DNA from: an uncultured Oscillospiraceae bacterium
GTDB taxonomy: Bacteria > Bacillota > Clostridia > Oscillospirales > Oscillospiraceae
DNA: 11,308 bases
NCBI GenBank assembly: GCA_934565615.1
Contig: CAKTIH010000074.1
Span: 1 to 11,308, forward strand
Direction: 5' to 3'
Position 1 is the first letter of the stretch; each line of letters begins with the position of its first letter. The notes below the pieces were generated by a model, which ran no database searches, was not told the origin of the DNA, and saw only the letters and a program-made list of their open reading frames with translations. Positions 1-6,019 of this stretch are shown here, in pieces. The position numbers were made by a program, and so were the translations under genes.

Positions 1-921
1 CTCGCCGAGGGCATCAACGTCACCTGCGCGCTCATCGGTCTGTTCTCGATGTCTCAGGTGTTCATCCTCGCCGAGAAGGCGATAAAGCAGCGCGCCAAGG
101 CCGCGAAGTTCACCGATAAGATCGCCCTCACAAAAGAGGAAAAGAAGATGCTCGCCCCGACCGTCATCCGCTCCTGGATCATCGGCAATATCATCGGCAT
201 ACTCCCCGGCGCTGGCGCATCCATTGCCTGCTTCATGGGCTATAACAGCGCAAAGCAGTTCTCCAAGCATAAGGAAGATTTCGGCCACGGCGCTATTGAG
301 GGCGTCTGCGGCTCCGAAGCCGCGAACAATGCCGTCACCGGCGGCTCTCTCATCCCGATGCTGACCCTCGGCATCCCCGGCGAGTCCGTCACGGCAGTCC
401 TCATGGGCGGCCTTGTCATTCAGGGCCTTGCCCCGGGACCGGAGCTCTTTACTAAGTATGCTCCCATGACCTATACCTTCTTCGCGGGCTTTGTGCTCGT
501 GCAGTTCTTTATGCTGGCTATCGGTATGCTCGGCTGCCGCGGCTTTGCGCAGATATCCCGTCTGTCGGATGCTATCCTCATCCCGGCGGTCACGGTGCTG
601 TGCTTCGTCGGCTCCTACGCCATCCACCGCAACCTGAGTGACGTTGTCGTCATGCTCATCTTCGGCGGCCTCGGCTACCTGATGCGCAAGTTTGACCTGA
701 ACACGGCGGCGGTCGTCCTCGCGCTCATCCTCGGGCCCATCAGCGAGAAGGGCCTGCGCGGCGCGCTGCGCGTCAGCGGCGGCGATATAGGCTGCCTGTT
801 CTCCTCCCCTGTGAGCTGGGTGCTCATCATCCTCAGTATCGTCGGCATCTTCTCCCCGATGCTTATGGCAAAGTTCGAGAAGAAGGTCACCGGTGAGGAC
901 GAGGTCGTCACCGAAAGCTGA
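1..921 (+). CDS. tctA: TctA, large membrane subunit of a tripartite tricarboxylate transporter (5'-truncated by window edge)
   Basis: This is the large integral membrane subunit of a TTT carboxylate uptake system. The reading frame is open from base 1, so the gene starts upstream of the window; the ATG at 49 is internal. What is visible corresponds to residues 201-506 of the complete copy downstream. It contains the second TctA signature (IGNIIGILPGAGAS), the stretch GVCGSEAANNAVTGGSLIPM and GIPGESVTAVLMGG, followed by several hydrophobic segments and a charged C-terminus ending in VVTES. The protein differs from the downstream copy at only about seven residues: M/F and A/M near 149-156, S/T near 802, and V/A, M/F, L/F and V/F in the last 30 codons. 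A strong terminator follows 22 bases after the stop. The missing 5' part probably follows its own tctB and tctC, but that is inference. The family call is secure; the substrate is unknown. Confidence 0.95.
   Translation, partial: LAEGINVTCALIGLFSMSQVFILAEKAIKQRAKAAKFTDKIALTKEEKKMLAPTVIRSWIIGNIIGILPGAGASIACFMGYNSAKQFSKHKEDFGHGAIEGVCGSEAANNAVTGGSLIPMLTLGIPGESVTAVLMGGLVIQGLAPGPELFTKYAPMTYTFFAGFVLVQFFMLAIGMLGCRGFAQISRLSDAILIPAVTVLCFVGSYAIHRNLSDVVVMLIFGGLGYLMRKFDLNTAAVVLALILGPISEKGLRGALRVSGGDIGCLFSSPVSWVLIILSIVGIFSPMLMAKFEKKVTGEDEVVTES
1..921 (+). repeat. Long direct repeat, copy 1 (tctA 3' two thirds)
   Basis: This stretch matches 3321-4241 without any insertion or deletion, at a constant offset of 3320 bases. 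By eye there are about 65 mismatches (about 93% identity), mostly at third codon positions, and the first 87 bases are identical. The similarity ends at the TGA stop codon: the following intergenic sequences and terminator stems differ. The true left end of the repeat lies outside the window. Confidence 0.93.
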
Positions 922-943
922 ATCCAATAAACCTAATGCGATC

Positions 944-975
944 ATCCGCACCGGCATTGCCGGTGCGGATTTTTT
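944..975 (+). terminator. Rho-independent terminator after tctA copy 1
   Basis: A perfect 12-bp stem (ATCCGCACCGGC at 944-955 pairing with 959-970) with a three-base ATT loop runs straight into a T tract at 970-975. It closes the upstream transporter transcript and insulates the tctC promoter that follows. Confidence 0.93.
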
Positions 976-1076
976 GCGCAGCAGGTTATGCGTACAGATA
1001 TGCTCCCACCCTGCAAATAAGCCGAAAAGAACACACCGCGAGCCGTTAAAAGCCCGTCAAGAACGTGTAAAGTCTA

Positions 1077-1105
1077 TTGACGGAATGTTGTCAAGTTCAT
1101 ATAAT
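1077..1105 (+). promoter_or_regulatory. Sigma-70/SigA-type promoter for tctC
   Basis: TTGACG at 1077-1082 and TATAAT at 1100-1105 are separated by 17 bases. Transcription should start near 1112, giving a leader of about 50 bases. A near direct repeat, AATGTTGTCA at 1084-1093 and AATGTTCACA at 1103-1112, is spaced 19 bases apart (about two helical turns). It overlaps the spacer and the -10 box and could be an operator, but that is speculative. The leader also contains a small inverted repeat, CTGGCA (1122-1127) and TGTCAG (1132-1137). In the rest of the 922-1161 gap (976-1076) I see nothing recognisable. Confidence 0.82.
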
Positions 1106-1161
1106 GTTCACACATTTAAGGCTGGCAGATATGTCAGAACCTACAAAACAGGAGGATAAAA

Positions 1162-2166
1162 ATGAAAAAAGTATTTGCACTGATCCTTGCTCTCTGCATG
1201 GTATTTGCTCTCTGCGCCTGCGGCCAGACCGCGGCTCCCGCAGAGAAGCCCGCAGCTGACACTGCTGCCGATGCTGCTCCTGCCGAAAGCACCGGCTGGA
1301 CTCCCGACGGCCCCGTCACCATGATCGTCGCCTACAAGGCCGGCAACGGCACTGACGTTACCGCCCGCGTCCTCGCCCAGTACGCCGAGAAGTACATCGG
1401 CCAGACTGTCGTTATCGAGAACGTTGACGGAGGCTCCGGCTCCCTCGGCTGGTCCCAGCTCGCGGCGGCTGATCCCGACGGCATGACCATCGGCTTCATG
1501 AACCTGCCGAACTTCAACTCTTCCATCGTCAAGGGCCTCGGCACCTACACCACTGCCGACTTCAAGGCCATCTGCAACCACGTCACCGAGACCTCTCTCG
1601 TCATCGTCCGTGCGGATGAGGATCGCTTCTCCACTATCGATGAGCTCGTCGCCTACGCCAAGGAGAACACCACCGTCGCTTCCACCAACGGCGCTCAGGC
1701 CTCCAACCACATCGGCGCACAGGCTTTCGCCAACTCCGCCGAGTTTAAGTACACCGACCTTCCCCAGGGCAACACCGCTGATGAGCTGCTGAGCCTTCTC
1801 GGCGGCGAGGCTGACTGGTGCGTCGTCAAGGCTGCCGATATCGCCGGCCGCACCGACGTCAAGGTGCTTGCTTCCTTCTCCGAAGAGAGACTGCCCGAGT
1901 TCCCCGATGTCCCGACTCTCGGTGAGTGCGGCTACTATGACAAGTGGCTCGGCTCCTCCCGCTGCATCGTCGCTCCCGCTGGCGTGAGCGATGAAGTCGT
2001 CGCCTTCTATGAGGCCGCCTTCAAGGCCACCATGGAAGACGCGGATTACCTTGCAGCCGCTTCCGAGTTCGTCACCGATTATAAGGACGCTGCAGCTACC
2101 GCCGCTCTGATCGAGGAGCAGCAGGCGTTCACCGAAGGCCTCTCCAACGGCTTCTGGTACGAATGA
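1162..2166 (+). CDS. tctC: TctC/Bug-family substrate-binding lipoprotein of a tripartite tricarboxylate transporter
   Basis: This is the extracytoplasmic solute receptor of the TTT system, which delivers a carboxylate or similar small organic ligand to TctA/TctB. The N-terminus is a lipoprotein signal: positive MKK, a hydrophobic core, then the lipobox L17-C18-A19 before the modified C20. An Ala/Pro/Asp-rich tether (about 21-43) would hold the protein off the membrane. The mature domain begins with WTPDGPVTMIVAYKAGNGTD, the usual Bug-family opening. The two ligand-pocket loops are AGNGTD (60-65) and DGGSGSLG (89-96), and PDGMTIGF (105-112) is the family ADPDGYTL element. At 334 aa the length is typical. 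An AGGAGG at 1150-1155 sits 6 bases before the ATG. A strong terminator after the gene separates it from tctB. The ligand cannot be read from the sequence. Cys at lipobox position -2 is unusual but the signal is otherwise clear. Confidence 0.94.
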   Translation: MKKVFALILALCMVFALCACGQTAAPAEKPAADTAADAAPAESTGWTPDGPVTMIVAYKAGNGTDVTARVLAQYAEKYIGQTVVIENVDGGSGSLGWSQLAAADPDGMTIGFMNLPNFNSSIVKGLGTYTTADFKAICNHVTETSLVIVRADEDRFSTIDELVAYAKENTTVASTNGAQASNHIGAQAFANSAEFKYTDLPQGNTADELLSLLGGEADWCVVKAADIAGRTDVKVLASFSEERLPEFPDVPTLGECGYYDKWLGSSRCIVAPAGVSDEVVAFYEAAFKATMEDADYLAAASEFVTDYKDAAATAALIEEQQAFTEGLSNGFWYE

Positions 2167-2183
2167 TCCTCTGACTGAGCTAT

Positions 2184-2222
2184 ATGTGACCGGGCGGGCT
2201 TGCCCGCCCGGTCATATTTTTT
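2184..2222 (+). terminator. Intrinsic terminator between tctC and tctB (within the operon)
   Basis: A GC-rich stem, GACCGGGCGGG (2188-2198) pairing with 2203-2213 around a CTTG loop, can be extended by an AU/GU-paired base (2184-2187 with 2214-2217). It is followed by a run of T at 2217-2222. No convincing promoter lies between it and tctB (2223-2255), so tctB-tctA expression should depend on readthrough. This would lower membrane subunits relative to the binding protein. Confidence 0.9.
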
Positions 2223-2255
2223 GGAATTGAGAATTTTGACAGGAGGTATATTCGT

Positions 2256-2705
2256 TTGAAAATGAAGAAAACGGACATAGGCGTCGTCGGCTTCATGTAC
2301 GCCGTCTGCGCGTTCTTCTATGTCTACAGCTACCAGCTCACCGCCGAGAGCAAGAAGTACCCCATGTTCACCATCATTCTGCTCTTCGGTCTGACCACGC
2401 TCTATCTTGTGCAGATGATACTCGCGGCGAAGAAATTCGGCGTTGAGAGCGGCGCGGATGAGGTGTTTGCGGGCTTCCTGCCTGCGCAGTTCATCGTCTC
2501 GCTCGTGCTCACTCTGGCATACTTCTTCCTTATAAAGTACCTTGGCTTCTTCTCCGCTACCATTATCTTCATGTTCGCCTCTCTGCTGTACCTGAAGGTG
2601 AAGATAGTCCCGTCGCTCATCACGGTCGCATCCGTGACGCTGCTCATCTATTTTGCTTTTGTCGTGTTCCTTGGCGTGCGTCTGCCTAAGGGACTGCTGT
2701 TCTAA
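2256..2705 (+). CDS. tctB: TctB, small membrane subunit of a tripartite tricarboxylate transporter
   Basis: This is the small, poorly conserved membrane partner of TctA (TctB/DUF1468 family). The protein is 149 aa with four to five hydrophobic segments, at about 8-26, 37-57, 76-93, 97-113 and 118-138. It ends in the typical Leu-Pro-x-Gly tail (FLGVRLPKGLLF). The best start is TTG at 2256, because AGGAGG at 2241-2246 lies 9 bases before it. The in-frame ATG at 2262 would be 15 bases away and would remove only two residues. The gene lies downstream of the intra-operon terminator and 15 bases before tctA, so it is co-transcribed with tctA. The call rests on size, topology, tail motif and context rather than on catalytic residues. 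Confidence 0.9.
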   Translation: MKMKKTDIGVVGFMYAVCAFFYVYSYQLTAESKKYPMFTIILLFGLTTLYLVQMILAAKKFGVESGADEVFAGFLPAQFIVSLVLTLAYFFLIKYLGFFSATIIFMFASLLYLKVKIVPSLITVASVTLLIYFAFVVFLGVRLPKGLLF

Positions 2706-2720
2706 GGGAGGGATCGATAC

Positions 2721-4241
2721 ATGCTTCAGACTTTACAGCAGATGGGTCAGGGCTTTATCAGCGCCCTCACCTGGATAAATCTTCTTGCCATGGTCGGCGG
2801 CGTGTCCCTCGGTATCGTCATCGGCTGTCTGCCTGGCCTCTCGGCCGCGATGGGCGTTGCGCTGATGCTGCCGCTCACCTTCACCATGCCTGCTGATACC
2901 GGGCTTATCGTCCTCGGCGCCATCTACTGCGGCGCTATCTTTGGCGGCTCCATCTCCGCCATACTCATACATACCCCCGGCACCCCGGCTTCCGCCGCAA
3001 CGGCTATCGAGGGCTACCAGATGACGCTCAACGGTAAGGCCGGTAAAGCGCTGGCGACGGCCTGCTGGTCGTCCTTCTGGGGCGGCCTGCTCAGCTGCAT
3101 TTCGCTTTACTTCTTCTCCCCGCTGCTGGCCCAGCTCGCGCTGAAGTTCATGTCGGCGGAGAAGTTCTGGCTCGGCATCTTCGGTCTTACCATCATCGCC
3201 GGCGTTTCGAGCAAGTCCATGGTCAAGGGACTCATGTCCGGTGCGCTTGGTCTGCTTATTTCCACCATCGGCCTTGATCCCATCGACGGCACCAAGCGCT
3301 TCATGTTCGGTCAGGCCTTCCTCGCCGAGGGCATCAACGTCACCTGCGCGCTCATCGGTCTGTTCTCGATGTCTCAGGTGTTCATCCTCGCCGAGAAAGC
3401 TATAAAGCAGCGCGCCAAGGCCGCGAAGTTTACCGATAAGATCGCGCTGACCAAGGAAGAGAAAAAGTTCCTCATGCCCACGGTCATCCGCTCCTGGATC
3501 ATCGGCAACATCATCGGCATACTCCCCGGCGCGGGCGCATCCATTGCCTGCTTCATGGGCTATAACAGCGCAAAGCAGTTCTCCAAGCATAAGGAAGACT
3601 TCGGCCACGGCGCGATCGAAGGCGTCTGCGGCTCCGAAGCCGCGAACAACGCCGTCACCGGCGGCTCCCTTATCCCGATGCTTACCCTCGGTATCCCCGG
3701 CGAATCCGTCACGGCAGTTCTCATGGGCGGCCTTGTCATTCAGGGCCTTGCTCCGGGACCGGAGCTGTTCACTAAGTACGCTCCCATGACCTACACCTTC
3801 TTCGCGGGCTTCGTGCTCGTGCAGTTCTTCATGCTGGCCATCGGTATGCTTGGCTGCCGCGGCTTTGCGCAGATCTCCCGCCTGTCGGACGCTATCCTCA
3901 TCCCGGCAGTCACGGTGCTGTGCTTCGTCGGCTCCTACGCCATCCACCGCAACCTGAGTGACGTTGTCGTCATGCTCATCTTCGGCGGCCTCGGCTACCT
4001 GATGCGCAAATTTGACCTGAACACGGCAGCGGTCGTCCTTGCGCTCATCCTTGGACCCATCAGCGAAAAGGGCTTGCGCGGCGCGCTGCGCGTCAGCGGC
4101 GGCGATATAGGCTGCCTGTTCACATCCCCCGTGAGCTGGGTGCTCATCATCCTCAGCATTGCCGGTATTTTCTCCCCGTTCTTCATGGCGAAGTTCGAGA
4201 AGAAGGTCACCGGTGAGGACGAGTTCGTCACCGAGAGCTGA
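2721..4241 (+). CDS. tctA: TctA, large membrane subunit of a tripartite tricarboxylate transporter (complete)
   Basis: This is the conserved membrane-spanning transport subunit that works with TctB and the TctC receptor, driven by an ion gradient in characterised family members. At 506 aa it has the normal length. The two family signatures are visible as an internal duplication: GIVIGCLPGLSAAMG (31-45) in the first half and IGNIIGILPGAGASIA (261-276) in the second. Other family elements are YCGAIFGGSISAILIHTPG (69-87), GVCGSEAANNAVTGG (301-315) and GIPGES (324-329). Most of the rest is hydrophobic, with a lysine-rich cytosol-like loop around 226-249. GGGAGGG at 2706-2712 lies 8 bases before the ATG. 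From residue 201 onward it is nearly identical to the truncated copy at the window's left edge. A terminator follows 22 bases after the stop. Substrate unknown. Confidence 0.97.
   Translation: MLQTLQQMGQGFISALTWINLLAMVGGVSLGIVIGCLPGLSAAMGVALMLPLTFTMPADTGLIVLGAIYCGAIFGGSISAILIHTPGTPASAATAIEGYQMTLNGKAGKALATACWSSFWGGLLSCISLYFFSPLLAQLALKFMSAEKFWLGIFGLTIIAGVSSKSMVKGLMSGALGLLISTIGLDPIDGTKRFMFGQAFLAEGINVTCALIGLFSMSQVFILAEKAIKQRAKAAKFTDKIALTKEEKKFLMPTVIRSWIIGNIIGILPGAGASIACFMGYNSAKQFSKHKEDFGHGAIEGVCGSEAANNAVTGGSLIPMLTLGIPGESVTAVLMGGLVIQGLAPGPELFTKYAPMTYTFFAGFVLVQFFMLAIGMLGCRGFAQISRLSDAILIPAVTVLCFVGSYAIHRNLSDVVVMLIFGGLGYLMRKFDLNTAAVVLALILGPISEKGLRGALRVSGGDIGCLFTSPVSWVLIILSIAGIFSPFFMAKFEKKVTGEDEFVTES
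3321..4241 (+). repeat. Long direct repeat, copy 2 (tctA 3' two thirds)
   Basis: This is the partner of 1-921, gap-free and about 93% identical in DNA. The position matching base 1 of the window is inside tctA codon 201, so the repeat probably continues to the left of both segments. After the stop codon the two downstream regions share only weak similarity. Confidence 0.93.
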
Positions 4242-4263
4242 CCCGGCAAAACCTCATACTCCT

Positions 4264-4292
4264 ATCCCGCATCGAAAGATGCGGGATTTTTT
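4264..4292 (+). terminator. Rho-independent terminator after tctA copy 2
   Basis: A perfect 10-bp stem, ATCCCGCATC (4264-4273) pairing with 4278-4287, is capped by a stable GAAA tetraloop and followed by T at 4287-4292. It ends the tctCBA transcript. The stem sequence is unrelated to that of the terminator after copy 1. Confidence 0.93.
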
Positions 4293-4307
4293 ACTGCTGC
4301 GCAGCGC

Positions 4308-4336
4308 TTGACACACGTCCAGAGCATTTATATAAT
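4308..4336 (+). promoter_or_regulatory. Consensus SigA-type promoter for the SDR gene
   Basis: TTGACA at 4308-4313 and TATAAT at 4331-4336 match the consensus exactly, with the optimal 17-base spacer. The start of transcription should be near 4343, leaving a leader of about 27 bases with AGGAGG at 4357-4362, seven bases before the ATG. A promoter this close to consensus suggests high constitutive expression or control by a repressor. No clear operator palindrome is seen. Confidence 0.92.
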
Positions 4337-4369
4337 GAATGCGGCAGAATACATGCAGGAGGAAGCATT

Positions 4370-5131
4370 ATGAAGATAGCAGTTATAACCGGCGCGTCCG
4401 CCGGGATAGGCCGCGAGTTTGTCTACGCGGTGGATAAGTACGATACCTTTGATGAGATCTGGGTCATTGCCCGCCGCCGTGAGCGCCTTGAGGAGCTTGC
4501 CGCAAAGTGCCGCAACCCCATCCGCCCCATCGCGCTCGACCTGTCAGACCTCGGCAGCATCGAAGAATATAAGGCGCTGCTCGAAAAGGAGCAGCCGCAG
4601 ATAAGCATCCTTGTAAACGCCGCGGGCTGCGGTGTCTTCGGCCCCTTTGAGGAAAAGGAGCTTGATAAGCTCCTTGCGAGCGCGCGGCTCAACTCCCTTG
4701 CGCTTACCGCCATGTGCCATGTCAGCCTGCCGTATATGACCTCCGGCAGCAGCATCGTCAACATGGGCTCAAACTCCGCGTGGCAGCCCGTGCCGTATCA
4801 GGCGGTGTACGGCGCGAGCAAGAGCTATGTCCTCAGCCTCTCCCGTGCGCTGTGGCGTGAGCTGCGAGCGCAGGGTATCCACGTCATGTGCGTCTGCCCC
4901 GGCTGGATAAAGACGGAGTTCCAGCAGGTCGCGCAGCACGATAAGTATATCCACTATGTCGATAAGTGGTACGGCCCGGACGAGGTCGCCGCGCAGGCCA
5001 TGAAGGATCTCGGGAAGAAAAAGCTTGTCTCCATCCTCGGCCACCCTGTGCGCCGTCAGGTGCGTCTCGTCAAGTTCCTGCCCGTGAAGCTCGTTATGAG
5101 CATCTGGTGCAGACAGCAGGGGATAAAATGA
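4370..5131 (+). CDS. Classical short-chain dehydrogenase/reductase (SDR), NAD(P)-dependent
   Basis: This is a Rossmann-fold oxidoreductase of 253 aa. The cofactor loop is TGASAGIG (7-14). NAAG lies at 83-86, and the catalytic tetrad is seen as N108, S134, Y147 and K151 (YGASK at 147-151), followed by the CPGWIKTEF segment (176-184) that contacts the nicotinamide. The Arg cluster after the second strand (ARRRERL, 34-40), with no Asp at the strand end, favours NADP(H) over NAD(H); this is an inference. The C-terminus (225-253) is basic and hydrophobic (HPVRRQVRLVKFLPVKLVM) and may sit against a membrane. The gene is monocistronic, with its own consensus promoter and hairpins on either side. The neighbours do not reveal the substrate, and a more specific name is not supported. 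Confidence 0.95.
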   Translation: MKIAVITGASAGIGREFVYAVDKYDTFDEIWVIARRRERLEELAAKCRNPIRPIALDLSDLGSIEEYKALLEKEQPQISILVNAAGCGVFGPFEEKELDKLLASARLNSLALTAMCHVSLPYMTSGSSIVNMGSNSAWQPVPYQAVYGASKSYVLSLSRALWRELRAQGIHVMCVCPGWIKTEFQQVAQHDKYIHYVDKWYGPDEVAAQAMKDLGKKKLVSILGHPVRRQVRLVKFLPVKLVMSIWCRQQGIK

Positions 5132-5133
5132 TT

Positions 5134-5165
5134 TTCAGGCGGCACATAATGTGCCGCCTGAATTT
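5134..5165 (+). terminator. Hairpin terminator after the SDR gene (weak T tract)
   Basis: A perfect 13-bp inverted repeat, TTCAGGCGGCACA (5134-5146) pairing with 5150-5162 around a TAA loop, starts three bases after the SDR stop codon. Only TTTAT follows, so termination may be incomplete. It could instead serve mainly as a 3'-end stabiliser. Confidence 0.72.
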
Positions 5166-5181
5166 ATAAGCCAATATGCTC

Positions 5182-5210
5182 TTGATTAATTCAAAAAGCT
5201 GTATTAATAT
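5182..5210 (+). promoter_or_regulatory. Likely promoter of the RNA methyltransferase-dprA run
   Basis: TTGATT at 5182-5187 and TAATAT at 5205-5210 are 17 bases apart, in a markedly AT-rich block between two GC-rich genes. A second TATAAT at 5220-5225 has no good -35 box. The AT-richness and position support a promoter here, but the exact boxes are less certain than for the SDR gene. Confidence 0.6.
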
Positions 5211-5244
5211 AGAGCCTACTATAATAATAGAACAGGCGGTTTCA

Positions 5245-5997
5245 ATGGACGCGGAACGCATAAGCTCAAGGAAAAACAAATATATCGCCCATCTGCGCGC
5301 GCTCGCGTCGGATGCGGAGTACCGCTATGCCTGCGTGGAGTACCTCTGCGACGGAATGAAGCTGCTCGCCGAAGCGCTCGATAAGGGCGCGCGGGTGCGG
5401 TCTGTGCTGTGGAAGGACGCGGCGGCGGAGTTTCCGGGGCTGGACGGCGCAAAGCAGTATATCGCACCGGCGGAGCTTTTCGATTACGCTTCACCCATGA
5501 AGAACAGCCCCGGCCCGGTGTTCACGCTCGCAATGCCCGAGGGGCACAATGCGGAAATGCGCCGCGCCGTACTGCTTGAAAACGTGCAGGACCCCGGCAA
5601 TGTCGGCACCGTCATACGCACGGCGGCGGCGCTGGGCTTTGACACTGTGATACTCTGCGGCGCCTGTGCGGATGTCTACAGTCCCAAGACCGCCCGCGCC
5701 ACAATGGGCGCCATTTTCCGGGAAAACATCGTCCGTATGGACATAGCCGCTGCCGCGGAATATATCCACAGCCGCGGCATGAAGCTATACGGCGCGGCGC
5801 TTTCAGAGCGCGCGTCGGATATCCGCACGGCGGAGCTCAATAATGCTGTCGTCGCTATCGGCAGCGAGGGCAGGGGACTGAGCGCGGAGCTTCTGAGCCT
5901 GTGCGACGGGGAAGTCATCATCCCCATGACGCCGGGCAGCGAATCCTTCAACGCCGCGATAGCTGCGGCAATAGTCATGTGGGAGATCGTGAGATAA
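5245..5997 (+). CDS. TrmH/SpoU-family (SPOUT) RNA 2'-O-ribose methyltransferase
   Basis: This enzyme probably uses S-adenosylmethionine to methylate a ribose 2'-hydroxyl in rRNA or tRNA. From the ATG at 5245 the protein is 250 aa. An N-terminal substrate-binding part (about 1-95) includes the family's Y-x-C-V-E-Y/DGMKLLAEAL element (28-45). The three SPOUT trefoil-knot motifs follow: motif 1 LENVQDPGNVGTVIRTAAALG (111-131, with N113 and R125), motif 2 IGSEGRGLS (205-213), and motif 3 IPMTPGSESFNAAIAAA (226-242). SPKTARATMGAIFR (146-159) is also characteristic. The frame is open back to an ATG at 5176, but that extension would be encoded by the AT-rich promoter block. AGGCGG at 5234-5239 is placed for 5245. 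SFN replaces the commoner SLN in motif 3. The target nucleotide cannot be told. dprA follows within about 22 bases. Confidence 0.93.
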   Translation: MDAERISSRKNKYIAHLRALASDAEYRYACVEYLCDGMKLLAEALDKGARVRSVLWKDAAAEFPGLDGAKQYIAPAELFDYASPMKNSPGPVFTLAMPEGHNAEMRRAVLLENVQDPGNVGTVIRTAAALGFDTVILCGACADVYSPKTARATMGAIFRENIVRMDIAAAAEYIHSRGMKLYGAALSERASDIRTAELNNAVVAIGSEGRGLSAELLSLCDGEVIIPMTPGSESFNAAIAAAIVMWEIVR

Positions 5998-6019
5998 ACT
6001 GAAAGGGCAGGTGAGGCAG

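Noticed and set aside
49..51. ATG at 49 as the start of the first tctA
   Set aside because: The frame is open to base 1 and the preceding codons match residues 201-216 of the complete TctA, so this Met is internal.
893..1159. 88-codon open frame on the + strand across the tctA copy 1 terminator and the tctC promoter
   Set aside because: It starts inside tctA, runs through a perfect terminator and promoter, and has no ribosome binding site. Its content is not protein-like.
2236..2252. TTGACA (2236-2241) and TATATT (2247-2252) as a promoter for tctB
   Set aside because: The boxes are only five bases apart, which cannot form a promoter, and the TATATT lies between the ribosome binding site and the start codon.
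2733..3947. 404-codon open frame on the - strand, opposite tctA
   Set aside because: The translation is rich in Asp, Glu, Gly, Ala and His with no domain-like pattern. It mirrors the codon bias of tctA.
5176..5244. Extended N-terminus of the RNA methyltransferase from ATG 5176
   Set aside because: The extra 23 codons coincide with an AT-rich promoter-like block, and no ribosome binding site precedes 5176. The start at 5245 has AGGCGG five bases upstream and gives a normal family N-terminus.
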